DNA from: Prosthecobacter algae
GTDB taxonomy: Bacteria > Verrucomicrobiota > Verrucomicrobiia > Verrucomicrobiales > Verrucomicrobiaceae
Reading direction: 5' to 3'
NCBI RefSeq assembly: GCF_039542385.1
Contig: NZ_BAABIA010000013.1
Coordinates: 45,576 to 109,575, forward strand
DNA length: 64,000 bases
Below the pieces are notes generated by a model. The model was not told the origin of the DNA and did not search any database. It saw nothing but the letters and a program-made list of their open reading frames with translations. How positions within the stretch are numbered: position 1 is the first letter of the stretch; each line of letters begins with the position of its first letter. Shown in pieces: positions 1 to 7,310 of the stretch. The translations under genes were made by a program, and so were the position numbers.

Positions 1-570
1 GGCGATGGCCTGTGGAACGCCTACTTCAACTGCGAGGCGGAAAAGCTCATGGTTTCCAAGTCCACCCTGCAACGGCTGAAGGAAACGCTGCGCTTTGAAA
101 AGCAGCCTTACATCAAGCGGCTCATCTTCATCGCCGTGCCGCATAAGGGCAGCTCCATGGCAGATCGCGGCATCGTCTCGCGCCTCTCCACCCTCATTCG
201 TCTGCCCACAGATTCCATGGTGCTGGCGAAGGAGATCGTCACCGGGAACATAGATTCCCTCACCCCGCAGATGCGGGACTGGGGCACCTTTGGGTTCGTC
301 AGCCTGGGCACGCTGTCGCCCCGGCACCCTTATTTGAAGGCGCTGAACGCACAGCCCATTCCGGTGCCGCATCACAGCATCGTCGGCCAGTTTGGCAAAG
401 GCCCGCTGGAGGACAGCAGCGATCGAGTCGTACCCTACACGAGTTCCCACCTCGCCACCGGGACCGAGGTGGTGGTGCCCTACTGGCATGGCTGCGTGGA
501 AAAACCCGAGGTCATCGCCGAGGTGAAACGCCGCCTGAAACAGCACCTGCGCGAAAGCGGCAAGCTGTGA
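1..570 (+). CDS. alpha/beta hydrolase, C-terminal part (partial at window start)
   Basis: The frame is open from the first base, so this is the 3' end of a gene that begins outside the window. About 189 residues are visible. The segment FIAVPHKGSSMAD near visible residue 45 resembles the strand and loop after the nucleophile region of lipase-like alpha/beta hydrolases. Near the C terminus, DSSDRVVPYTSSHL followed by a conserved-looking YWHG fits the late Asp and His of the catalytic triad. The nucleophile Ser would lie upstream and cannot be seen. The substrate cannot be assigned; an esterase or lipase-like role is inferred from the fold only. Confidence 0.6.
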   Translation, partial: GDGLWNAYFNCEAEKLMVSKSTLQRLKETLRFEKQPYIKRLIFIAVPHKGSSMADRGIVSRLSTLIRLPTDSMVLAKEIVTGNIDSLTPQMRDWGTFGFVSLGTLSPRHPYLKALNAQPIPVPHHSIVGQFGKGPLEDSSDRVVPYTSSHLATGTEVVVPYWHGCVEKPEVIAEVKRRLKQHLRESGKL

Positions 571-663
571 GCGAATGCGAGGCTGCCTCCAGAAACCATT
601 GCCAACGCCCGCAAACGACTGCAAACAACGGCCAACCCTGCTTTTCCTCCCCCCCCTCACCGC

Positions 664-1023
664 ATGTTTACCACCGGCCAAAAAGTCGTCTGCATCAACG
701 ATCAATTCGAGCCCTGGGTCTATGACCTCTACCGCGCCCTGCCCAAAAAAGGCCGCGCCTACACCATCCGGTCCATTTCCGTGGGGCGCTCGAATCCGAA
801 GTTCAGCGTCAATGACGATGCGGAGCTGAAGCTGACCGATGCCGAATTCGACATCCTGGTGCTGCTGAAGGAACTGCAAAATCCCGAAGACCCGCACTCC
901 TCCGTGAAGCAGGAACTCGGCTTCCGGTCCGAGCGCTTCGCCCCGCTGGAAGAAGACAGCGAGGAAGTGGAAGACGAAGCCGAAGAACTCATCGGCGCAG
1001 GTGCCGCCACCAAAGGCTGGTAA
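664..1023 (+). CDS. small conserved hypothetical protein, acidic C terminus
   Basis: A 119-residue protein opening with FTTGQKVVCINDQF and containing a GRAYTIRSI strand and, near residue 93, GFRSERFAPL. This layout (KVVC-ID, then KGK-YT, then GFR-RF-P) recalls small proteins seen in phages and many bacterial genomes whose function is unknown; I recall the pattern but cannot confirm membership. The C-terminal 25 residues are strongly acidic (EEDSEEVEDEAEEL). No signal peptide or membrane segment is present. It lies 21 nt before the Spx/ArsC-like gene and may be co-transcribed with it. Confidence 0.6.
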   Translation: MFTTGQKVVCINDQFEPWVYDLYRALPKKGRAYTIRSISVGRSNPKFSVNDDAELKLTDAEFDILVLLKELQNPEDPHSSVKQELGFRSERFAPLEEDSEEVEDEAEELIGAGAATKGW

Positions 1024-1044
1024 CTTTTAGCCCTCTCTTTTTGT

Positions 1045-1407
1045 ATGCTGAAAGTCTATGCCTATCAGGGCTGCTCCACCTGCAAGAATGCCCTCAAGTG
1101 GCTGAAGGCCCAGGGCATCGCCCATCAGGAAATCGCCATCCGCGAGACCCCGCCGACGGTGCCCGAACTGCGCTCCATGCTCGCCGCCAAAGGCGATGAC
1201 CTCCGCCCCCTTTTCAACACCTCCGGCCAGGACTACCGCGCCCTCGGCATGAAGGACAAACTGCCCACCCTGTCCACGGACGAAGCCCTCTCCATGCTCG
1301 CGGAGAACGGCAATCTCGTGAAACGCCCCTTCGCGCTGGATGAGACGGCGGGTGTGTATTTGGTCGGTTTTAAGGAGGCGGAGTGGGGGATGGCGTTGAA
1401 GACATAA
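1045..1407 (+). CDS. Spx/MgsR/ArsC-like thioredoxin-fold protein
   Basis: A 120-residue protein of the arsenate reductase-like family (ArsC/Spx/YffB), thioredoxin fold. The N terminus MLKVYAYQGCSTCKNALKWL gives a CxxC pair at C10 and C13, as in the Spx/MgsR subgroup. Later elements fit the family: LFNTSGQDYRALGMKD around residue 57, LSMLAENGNLVKRP near 93, then a closing VGFKEAEW. The length matches the usual 115-130 residues. Members act either as redox-sensing regulators or as glutathione/thioredoxin-dependent reductases, and the sequence does not decide between these. No arsenic-resistance genes are nearby, so a true arsenate reductase is less likely. Confidence 0.85.
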   Translation: MLKVYAYQGCSTCKNALKWLKAQGIAHQEIAIRETPPTVPELRSMLAAKGDDLRPLFNTSGQDYRALGMKDKLPTLSTDEALSMLAENGNLVKRPFALDETAGVYLVGFKEAEWGMALKT

Positions 1408-1423
1408 CAGAACCTTTAATTCG

Positions 1424-1738
1424 ATGACCCTCGAAACCTTGCAATCCTGGTATGCGGCCCATTGTAACGGAGACTGGGAACATTCATACGGAGTCCAGAT
1501 CACCACTCTCGATAACCCCGGCTGGCTGGTTACCATAGACCTTACAGGCACAGATCTTGAGCACCTGACCTGTAGCCACAACGAGGACCGTTCCGAATCG
1601 GATTGGATGACCTGCAGTGTCGAGAACAAAAAGTTTACAGGATGTGGTGACGTGAATTCTTTGCGCCGGATTCTGGATTTTTTTGGCAGCCTTATCGCCG
1701 GAAAGAACCGCCCAACTCAACCGAGTCCCGGACTATGA
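1424..1738 (+). CDS. Imm53-family immunity protein
   Basis: A 104-residue protein whose first half, LQSWYAAHCNGDWEHSYGV then TLDNPGWLVTIDLTGT, matches what I know of the Imm53 family: an early WY-x-C-x-GDWEH block followed by TLDNPGW and a DL-x-GT strand. Imm53 proteins are predicted immunity proteins of polymorphic toxin or contact-dependent competition systems, usually cytoplasmic and often found as orphan copies. No matching toxin is visible within the window. Base composition is visibly more AT-rich than in neighbouring housekeeping genes, as expected for a transferred gene. The stop overlaps the next start (ATGA), so the two genes are translationally coupled. Confidence 0.8.
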   Translation: MTLETLQSWYAAHCNGDWEHSYGVQITTLDNPGWLVTIDLTGTDLEHLTCSHNEDRSESDWMTCSVENKKFTGCGDVNSLRRILDFFGSLIAGKNRPTQPSPGL

Positions 1739-2157
1739 ACACGAAAGCCAAACTGACTCTCGCTATTATGCTGATGCTCGTCTTGCTGCCTGCGTCTTGG
1801 ATTACATACTCACGCCATGCAGCAAGGGTTTATCTTTCTGATGGCGACACGAGTTTAAAGGATATTGGCTTCTTCCCAGCTTCGGGTGAGATGTATGCTG
1901 AGGGGGTTGGATTCGTTGACTCTACACTCTATTATCAGGCGAGTGTCACACCAGAAGAAGTTACCTGGCTTGACCGTATCCCGGCTGTGACCTCCATTGA
2001 GGCTCCACCATCGAGTCCATTGTGGTGGCGCTTAGCCCTTTGGTGGCATGGTCGCTCATCAAGCATCAGATACTTCCGCACAGCCGAGAAGTGGCCTTGT
2101 ATTTACGCCTACAGCAAAGAGGCTGGCATCATATTCGGAACGGTGGAGTATGATTAG
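1735..2157 (+). CDS. hypothetical membrane-anchored protein coupled to Imm53
   Basis: A 140-residue protein that starts inside the stop codon of the Imm53 gene (ATGA overlap). It has one N-terminal hydrophobic segment at about residues 7-25 (LTLAIMLMLVLLPASWITY), acting as a signal anchor, followed by a mainly extracytoplasmic domain rich in aromatic residues (a WWRLALWW stretch near residue 100). I do not recognise the family. The coupling suggests it works with or is co-regulated with the immunity protein, but that is inference. Base composition is again AT-rich relative to the genome. Confidence 0.6.
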   Translation: MNTKAKLTLAIMLMLVLLPASWITYSRHAARVYLSDGDTSLKDIGFFPASGEMYAEGVGFVDSTLYYQASVTPEEVTWLDRIPAVTSIEAPPSSPLWWRLALWWHGRSSSIRYFRTAEKWPCIYAYSKEAGIIFGTVEYD

Positions 2158-2271
2158 CGCAATGAACACCCTCCACGGAAATCTAAAAAAGTAAGGAGAA
2201 CGGTCTACCTGCTTTTTTAAACCCACTTTCTCTGGGTTCCGCTTGCTGCGCAGACCTCAGATCACTTTGCC

Positions 2272-2497
2272 AGCGGCCCAATATTCAGCGCTTTGTCGGC
2301 AGGAATGTTGGGCAGGGGAGGGACGGGGGGCGGCGAGGTGGAATCATCAGGCTTTCAAAGCCCACTTTCAGCTCCACATCGCGGTTTTTAGGCATCGTGT
2401 ATTTGTAGAACTTCGGGATGTACAGCACGGGGCCGCTGTTTTGGATGAATCCCCATCGGCGCAGCGATTCGGCACCGCTGGAAGGTTTCTCGGCACC
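2272..2497 (-). pseudogene. remnant 3' end of an unidentified gene, abutting the truncated esterase
   Basis: Minus-strand reading immediately after the esterase stop (TAG, 2498-2500) stays open in the same frame and gives a protein-like stretch containing SLRRWGFIQNSGPVLYIP and FYKYTMPKNRDVELKVGFES. One nucleotide appears missing near 2352: a shift there gives a plausible C terminus (DDSTSPPPVPPLPNIPADKA, then LNIGPLAK and TGA at 2272-2274). It does not look like an esterase C terminus, so it is probably the tail of a different gene joined by a deletion or recombination. The family was not recognised. Confidence 0.45.
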
Positions 2498-3529
2498 CTA
2501 GGGTGTCCAGGGTTCGAGGGTGGAAGGCTGGCGGCACCAAGCGTTGGGCTTGGGTTTGCCCTTGTAGTCCGGTGGATACTTCGGGCGGTCCCAGTCCATC
2601 ACCCCGCCATTCGGCACGGCAGCGGCGATTCGCGGGTCAAACGCGGCGGCGAAAAGTGTGATGTGCCCACCATAGGACCAGCCCGTGCAGCCGATGCCCT
2701 GGGGGTTCACATAGGGCAGGGACTCCAGGTAGTCCACCGACCGCATCACATCCCAGATGCACTTGCCGATGATGGACCAGGCATCGTCGGCCATGATGTC
2801 CGGGTAGCGCTTGTAAAACTGCCGGGTGTCCAGCGGACGTTGTCCGGGCTCGATGCGGTCGCCATCGCCCACCAGGTCAATGCTCAGGGTGACATAGCCC
2901 TGCCGGGCAAGCAGCAAGCCCGAGGCGCGCCCTCCGGCAAGGTAAGCCTGCATGGCCTCAGGGTCATTCGGATCGGGCAGGCCATTGTTATACCGTGGGT
3001 CCTGACCCACCAAATCGGGCCGACCGACAAAGCCGGTTTTCGGTTCGGAGGCAAAACGTCCCGCCACACCCGCAGGGCTGCTTTTCCCCGCGCCATAGGT
3101 GGTGCTGTGCAAGCAGATGACGACAGGTGCCTTGAGGCCCTTTTTCTCATAGGCGTCCGTCGCGCTCTCCGGCACCAGCAGCCAGCCGTAAATCCAGATG
3201 TCCGACTGCGATCCACCACAATCGTCCACTTCCGAGCGGAACTTCACTTTGTAGCGCGTGATGTCCCCGGCCTGCACCGGATAATTGGGATCAGTCGCTG
3301 AAGCAGGAAGGATTTCCGTGGAGAGGATTTGCGCGTCCAGCGGCGGTTTGGTGGTGGGAAAGGGACCCAGGATTTTCAGCCATTCCGCCTCCAGCTGTTT
3401 CCTTTTGGCGGGCCATTTATCCCCGGCATCCAGCGCGGGGTTCGGCGGCGGTGGCGCATCCGCTTTTGCGGCCTGCGGGAGGAATGAACTCACCACGAGA
3501 GCGAGAAAGCAGAGGAAAGGCCTTTTCAT
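2498..3529 (-). CDS. secreted acetylxylan-esterase-like alpha/beta hydrolase, C-terminally truncated
   Basis: A 343-residue protein taken from the ATG at 3529, because MKRPFLCFLALVVSSFLP followed by AKA is a clear signal peptide; an upstream ATG at 3607 only adds 26 atypical residues. The body is an alpha/beta hydrolase of the acetyl-xylan-esterase/dienelactone-hydrolase type: PVVICLHSTTYGAGKS (oxyanion region), GYVTLSIDLVGDGDR, and the nucleophile elbow GWSYGGH. The chain stops soon after AAAVPNGGVMDW, before the usual catalytic Asp and His of this fold. The enzyme therefore looks inactive or pseudogenised. The reading frame beyond the stop encodes unrelated-looking sequence. Confidence 0.7.
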   Translation of the reverse strand: MKRPFLCFLALVVSSFLPQAAKADAPPPPNPALDAGDKWPAKRKQLEAEWLKILGPFPTTKPPLDAQILSTEILPASATDPNYPVQAGDITRYKVKFRSEVDDCGGSQSDIWIYGWLLVPESATDAYEKKGLKAPVVICLHSTTYGAGKSSPAGVAGRFASEPKTGFVGRPDLVGQDPRYNNGLPDPNDPEAMQAYLAGGRASGLLLARQGYVTLSIDLVGDGDRIEPGQRPLDTRQFYKRYPDIMADDAWSIIGKCIWDVMRSVDYLESLPYVNPQGIGCTGWSYGGHITLFAAAFDPRIAAAVPNGGVMDWDRPKYPPDYKGKPKPNAWCRQPSTLEPWTP

Positions 3530-3692
3530 GAAATCAGAGGCGAATGGTTGATTGCAGGAGCTTGGATCCAGTCTGGCTGTTGGGTGGGAGAATGTGTCAC
3601 TCAGCATAAGGGCTGTGATGGGAGGAGAAAAGAACAGGTTATGGTTTAGCGCTTGCCATTAGCACCCGAAATGGAGTGTGAATCATGCTGCC

Positions 3693-4328
3693 ATGAAAAA
3701 AGCTCTTTTATGTGTCTTCCTGTTCTTCACTTCTATTCGAGGCAGTGTCGCAACCTATCTTGAGCTGGTAGAAGCTGGCCAAATGGATCTCACACTGGAT
3801 CGGACAGGCGTGATGCATGGCATTGTGAGTGAAATTTCAGCCTATGGCCTCTTTGGGGCCTGTGTGGTGCGTGAGGTTCGTCCGGTGGTTTTTACGGCGG
3901 TGTACTTAGAAGAGGCAGTTTTTGAATACGCTTTATGTCATGTGATTATTGAACTTACTCTCAAAGAGGACCTTCAAAAGGCTGGGGAATCTCGACAAGA
4001 ATATCTTATCCTCGTTTGCAGGGACAAGTATCGACAAGACAGTCTTTGGGAACTGCGAACCCGAACGGGGGATTACAGCTCCAAGTTTAGCAATGTGGGG
4101 GTATTGCCACTAGAAAAGGGATCAACGAACCTGCAACCACTGTGGGAGTTTCTGGTGCACTGGGATGTTTTGGAGGGGTTTCGGAAACCGCCGACTAAAA
4201 AAGAATCCGTTGGGCTTTGCTTCAAAGTGTACAAGGAAATTTATGCCCAGATTCTCAAGGGAACAGCAGAGAAGGACTTTTTTAACTACATCAAAGATCA
4301 TTTTCCAGATGTGAGCCTTCCTCAATAA
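3693..4328 (+). CDS. hypothetical secreted protein
   Basis: A 211-residue protein starting at ATG 3693 (an in-frame ATG at 3678 is also possible). MKKALLCVFLFFTSIRGSVA is a convincing signal peptide, so the product is likely periplasmic or exported. The rest is a soluble mixed alpha/beta chain without a motif I can name; it holds three cysteines in the mature part. Codon use is clearly more AT-rich than in the surrounding housekeeping genes, hinting at lateral acquisition. There is no close operon partner: the truncated esterase is divergent and the next gene begins about 210 nt downstream. Confidence 0.6.
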   Translation: MKKALLCVFLFFTSIRGSVATYLELVEAGQMDLTLDRTGVMHGIVSEISAYGLFGACVVREVRPVVFTAVYLEEAVFEYALCHVIIELTLKEDLQKAGESRQEYLILVCRDKYRQDSLWELRTRTGDYSSKFSNVGVLPLEKGSTNLQPLWEFLVHWDVLEGFRKPPTKKESVGLCFKVYKEIYAQILKGTAEKDFFNYIKDHFPDVSLPQ

Positions 4329-4536
4329 GTTGGTGGAAAGAAGGCGATGACGCGGTGTGGTCCTCAGACTCCGAGGGCGGCTGGGGGGCTAAGGGAGAGG
4401 CTCGTCAACTAAGACGGAGAACACCGCATCCTCCACATGCAGCCCCGCCTCGGCACAAATCATTCAAACGCGATCTGGCGCTGCAATCCGATAGACAAGT
4501 TCCGGGTGGCACGTTACAACGGGCCATTCTCCAACC

Positions 4537-5259
4537 ATGAAAGCACGTTTCCTCATTCCTGCCTTTGCCGCGCTGGCCTTCGCCGTCTCCGCTGCTGAAC
4601 CTGTCCAGATTTTTAATGGCAAAGACCTCACGGGCTGGGAGGGGAACAAGGACCTCTGGAGTGTGCAGGAGGGGACCATCACGGGCATCACGCCACCGGA
4701 CCCGGCGGACCCGACCAAGGGCATCATCAAGCACAACACCTTCCTCGTCTGGAAAGGCGGCACGGTGGGAGACTTTGAGCTAACCTTCAAATATCGCATC
4801 GAGAAGGGCAATTCCGGCGTGCAGTATCGCAGCAAGGAACTCGCCGCCGGTGCCTTTGGCCCGGTGCTCAGCGGTTACCAGGCCGACTTTGAAGCGGGCA
4901 AGAAATACAGCGGCATCCTCTATGAGGAAAAGGGCCGTGGCATCCTGGCCCTGCGCGGGGAAAAGACGGTGATCAAGCCGGCGGCTGACGGTGGCAAAAA
5001 GACCGTGGTCGAAAAAGCCGGCACGGTGGGCGATAGCGAGGCGATCCAGGCCAGCATCAAAAGCGAAGACTGGAACGAGTACAAAATCGTCGCCAAGGGC
5101 AACCACGTGCAGCATTTCATCAATGGTCAGCAGACCATCGACGTGACGGATGAAGACGCCGCCAATGCACCGAAGGAAGGCCTGCTGGGTCTGCAGATCC
5201 ACCAGGGTCCGCCGATGAAGGTGCAGTTCAAGGATTTCAACCTGGTCCCCCTGAAGTAG
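4537..5259 (+). CDS. secreted DUF1080 (3-keto-disaccharide hydrolase-like) protein
   Basis: A 240-residue protein with signal peptide (MKARFLIPAFAALAFAVSAA) followed by a single DUF1080 domain, a concanavalin-like beta-sandwich. Signature elements are FNGKDLTGWEG, WSVQEGTITG, FELTFKYRIEKGNSGVQYRS, WNEYKIVAKGNHVQHFINGQ and a closing GLLGLQIHQGPPMKVQFKD. DUF1080 proteins are very numerous in Planctomycetes and Verrucomicrobia; some hydrolyse 3-keto-glycosides, and others may simply bind glycans. The length (about 220 mature residues) is a normal single-domain size. It likely acts in the periplasm on polysaccharide-derived sugars; the substrate is unknown. Confidence 0.88.
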   Translation: MKARFLIPAFAALAFAVSAAEPVQIFNGKDLTGWEGNKDLWSVQEGTITGITPPDPADPTKGIIKHNTFLVWKGGTVGDFELTFKYRIEKGNSGVQYRSKELAAGAFGPVLSGYQADFEAGKKYSGILYEEKGRGILALRGEKTVIKPAADGGKKTVVEKAGTVGDSEAIQASIKSEDWNEYKIVAKGNHVQHFINGQQTIDVTDEDAANAPKEGLLGLQIHQGPPMKVQFKDFNLVPLK

Positions 5260-5298
5260 GCATTGCCTATGCTGCCGGGCTGTCTTTAATCTACCGCC

Positions 5299-6033
5299 AT
5301 GTCCACACGCCCCCATTTGGTCAGAGCCGCGCTTCTCCTCCTGGTGACCTTGGTGCTTTCCTGCACCGCTGCCCAGGCCCAGAATGAATACATCATCTGT
5401 TCTGGCGGCCCGGCTTTGAGAAAGTGGGAGGACCTGCGCCAGCCCGCGCAGCAGCATGACCGCTGGTGGGGAAACTTCGTCCGCCCGGCCCGTGTGCGTA
5501 TGCAGGAACTGCAGCGCACCCAGCCGAAGGGCACCATCATCACCTGGCTGGTGTATCGGGATGCCTACCTGCGCCGTGCGGGGGAGGATCGCGATCCGCT
5601 GACCAGCCACGTGGAGTCGGTGCAGAGCACCTATGGCATCAATCTGGTGTGGTTCCGCACGAAGGAAGACGTGATCAATTACATCAACCGGGGCGGCGGT
5701 TCCGTGTCCCGTGCCCGCAGCAAGATCTCGGGTTTCGAGTTCTTCGGCCACTCGAACAAGTATTGTTTCCTGTTTGATTACAGCTCCGACGTGTATGCGG
5801 CCTCCACCACGTGGCTGCATGAAAACGACCTGCCAAGGCTGAACCGCAGCGCCTTTGCCCGTGGGGCCTACTGCCAGAGCTGGGGCTGCCACACGGGGGA
5901 AAGCATGAGCCGGGCCTGGAAGAAGGCCACCGGGGCACCGATGATCGGCGCGATCGGCAAGACGGACTACTCCTTCATGCACCTGCGCGGCTGGAAGGTG
6001 GCGCTGGGGCAGGGCGGACGCTGGACGCAGTAG
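5299..6033 (+). CDS. secreted protein with possible clan-CD-like His/Cys dyad
   Basis: A 244-residue protein with signal peptide (RAALLLLVTLVLSCTAAQAQ). A beta-strand-rich centre carries FEFFGHSNKY (His151) and, 46 residues later, YCQSWGCHTGESMS (Cys197). A hydrophobic strand ending in His plus a second strand ending in Cys-x-Thr-Gly, 40-50 residues apart, is the arrangement of clan CD cysteine peptidases such as caspases and CHAT proteins. I do not recognise the family by name, and peptidase activity is only a hypothesis. GAPMIGAIGKTDYS follows, consistent with a further strand and loop. It lies 39 nt after the DUF1080 gene with no terminator between, so co-transcription is plausible. Confidence 0.65.
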   Translation: MSTRPHLVRAALLLLVTLVLSCTAAQAQNEYIICSGGPALRKWEDLRQPAQQHDRWWGNFVRPARVRMQELQRTQPKGTIITWLVYRDAYLRRAGEDRDPLTSHVESVQSTYGINLVWFRTKEDVINYINRGGGSVSRARSKISGFEFFGHSNKYCFLFDYSSDVYAASTTWLHENDLPRLNRSAFARGAYCQSWGCHTGESMSRAWKKATGAPMIGAIGKTDYSFMHLRGWKVALGQGGRWTQ

Positions 6034-6127
6034 TGCCTGGGCAGATTTCGGGCAACGGAGGCGGAAATCCCAAATTCGTTTTGCCCTCGCGGCGGTTTCG
6101 TGGCAAAGGCGTCACAGCATTTAGCGC

Positions 6128-7138
6128 ATGAACTACGCCGACCTCCATCGCATCTACCACCAGCCTTTTTTTGACCTCATCAAGCAGGCCCGTGCCGTCC
6201 ATGAAGAGCATTGGACCGGCAACGAGGTGCAGCTTTGCACCCTCCTGAGCATCAAGACCGGTGGTTGCAGTGAAGACTGCGGTTACTGTGCCCAGAGCGC
6301 CCGCTACAGCACAGGTGTGCAGGCGGAGAAGCTGATGGAGAAGGCCGATGTCATGGAGCGCGCACGGGCAGCCCGGGCCAGTGGCTCCACCCGCTTTTGC
6401 ATGGGCGCGGCCTGGAAGGGCGTGCGTGTGGGCACCCAGAAGTTTGACCAGGTGGTGGACATCGTGAAAGACGTGGCCACCCTGGGCATGGAAGTGTGCG
6501 TGACCCTGGGCCAACTTGGCGCTGAAGAAGCCGCCGTTCTGAAGGAAGCCGGCGTCACCGCCTACAACCACAACATTGACACGAGTCCGGAACACTACCC
6601 GAACATCGTCAGCACCCACACCTTTGAAGACCGCCTCAGCACCATCCGCCATGCGCAGGATGCGGGCATGTCCGTCTGCGCTGGTGGCATCCTCGGCCTG
6701 GGCGAAACCATCGAGGACCGCCTGAAAATGCTGGAAGTGCTCAGCAACTTCAATCCGCATCCAGAGAGCGTGCCGATCAATGCCCTGATGCCCATGAAGG
6801 GCACCCCGCTGGGCGGCAATGTGCAGGTGGATAGCTTCTCGCTCGTGCGCATGATCGCCGTCACCCGCATCGCCATCCCGCGTGCAAAGGTGCGCCTCAG
6901 CGCAGGTCGCACGAATCTGAGCCGCGAAGCCCAGGCCCTGGCCTTCTTTGCCGGTGCCAACTCTATCTTCTACGGTGACAAGCTGCTGACCGCGGCGAAT
7001 CCGCAGGCTGAGGAAGATCTGGCGCTCATCCAGGCACTGGGCCTCAGCGCCCAGCAGCCGAACCCCGACATGAGCGCCCCGGTGGCAGACGAAGTGCGGG
7101 AACTGGCCCCGGCCTGCCACGTCACTTGTGGTGCGTGA
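6128..7138 (+). CDS. bioB: biotin synthase
   Basis: A 336-residue radical-SAM enzyme that inserts sulfur into dethiobiotin, the last step of biotin synthesis. The SAM-binding cluster motif is GCSEDCGYCAQS with cysteines at 47, 51 and 54. Other BioB landmarks are present: RFCMGAAW, EVCVTLGQL, YNHNIDTSPEHYPNI and VCAGGILGLGE, then ALMPMKGTPLG and LSAGRTNLSRE near the C terminus. The length is standard. No other bio genes are adjacent. A strong terminator follows at 7174-7199, so the gene is at the end of its transcription unit. The biotin made would serve acetyl-CoA carboxylase, whose accA subunit lies at 19.8 kb. Confidence 0.97.
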   Translation: MNYADLHRIYHQPFFDLIKQARAVHEEHWTGNEVQLCTLLSIKTGGCSEDCGYCAQSARYSTGVQAEKLMEKADVMERARAARASGSTRFCMGAAWKGVRVGTQKFDQVVDIVKDVATLGMEVCVTLGQLGAEEAAVLKEAGVTAYNHNIDTSPEHYPNIVSTHTFEDRLSTIRHAQDAGMSVCAGGILGLGETIEDRLKMLEVLSNFNPHPESVPINALMPMKGTPLGGNVQVDSFSLVRMIAVTRIAIPRAKVRLSAGRTNLSREAQALAFFAGANSIFYGDKLLTAANPQAEEDLALIQALGLSAQQPNPDMSAPVADEVRELAPACHVTCGA

Positions 7139-7173
7139 TCACGCTTTTCATCGCACTGTCATGAAACATGAGA

Positions 7174-7199
7174 GGCCTTCCTTCGAGAAGGCCTTTTTT
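7174..7199 (+). terminator. intrinsic terminator after bioB
   Basis: A perfect 7-bp stem (ggccttc / gaaggcc) with a 6-nt loop, followed by six T residues, 35 nt after the bioB stop codon. Confidence 0.85.
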
Positions 7200-7310
7200 G
7201 TAGGCTGCGCCCAGAGTCCTCAAATCGCCGTTTGGCAGGCAGAAAAATCCACGCTTCAAGATCAACTCGCCCTCGCCTTTCTGGCCAGATTGTGAGAAAG
7301 GGCGGGCCTC

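Noticed and set aside
2243..3301. 352-residue plus-strand reading frame opposite the esterase
   Set aside because: It has no protein-like motif and is explained as the antisense shadow of a GC-rich coding strand.
4329..4536. Possible structured leader (gcggtgt and acaccgc arms) before the DUF1080 gene
   Set aside because: The arms are short and the loop is about 60 nt; no riboswitch class or terminator could be recognised.
4780..5982. 400-residue minus-strand frame across the DUF1080 and His/Cys genes
   Set aside because: It spans two real plus-strand genes and has shadow composition.
5975..7120. 381-residue minus-strand frame opposite bioB
   Set aside because: bioB on the plus strand is certain.
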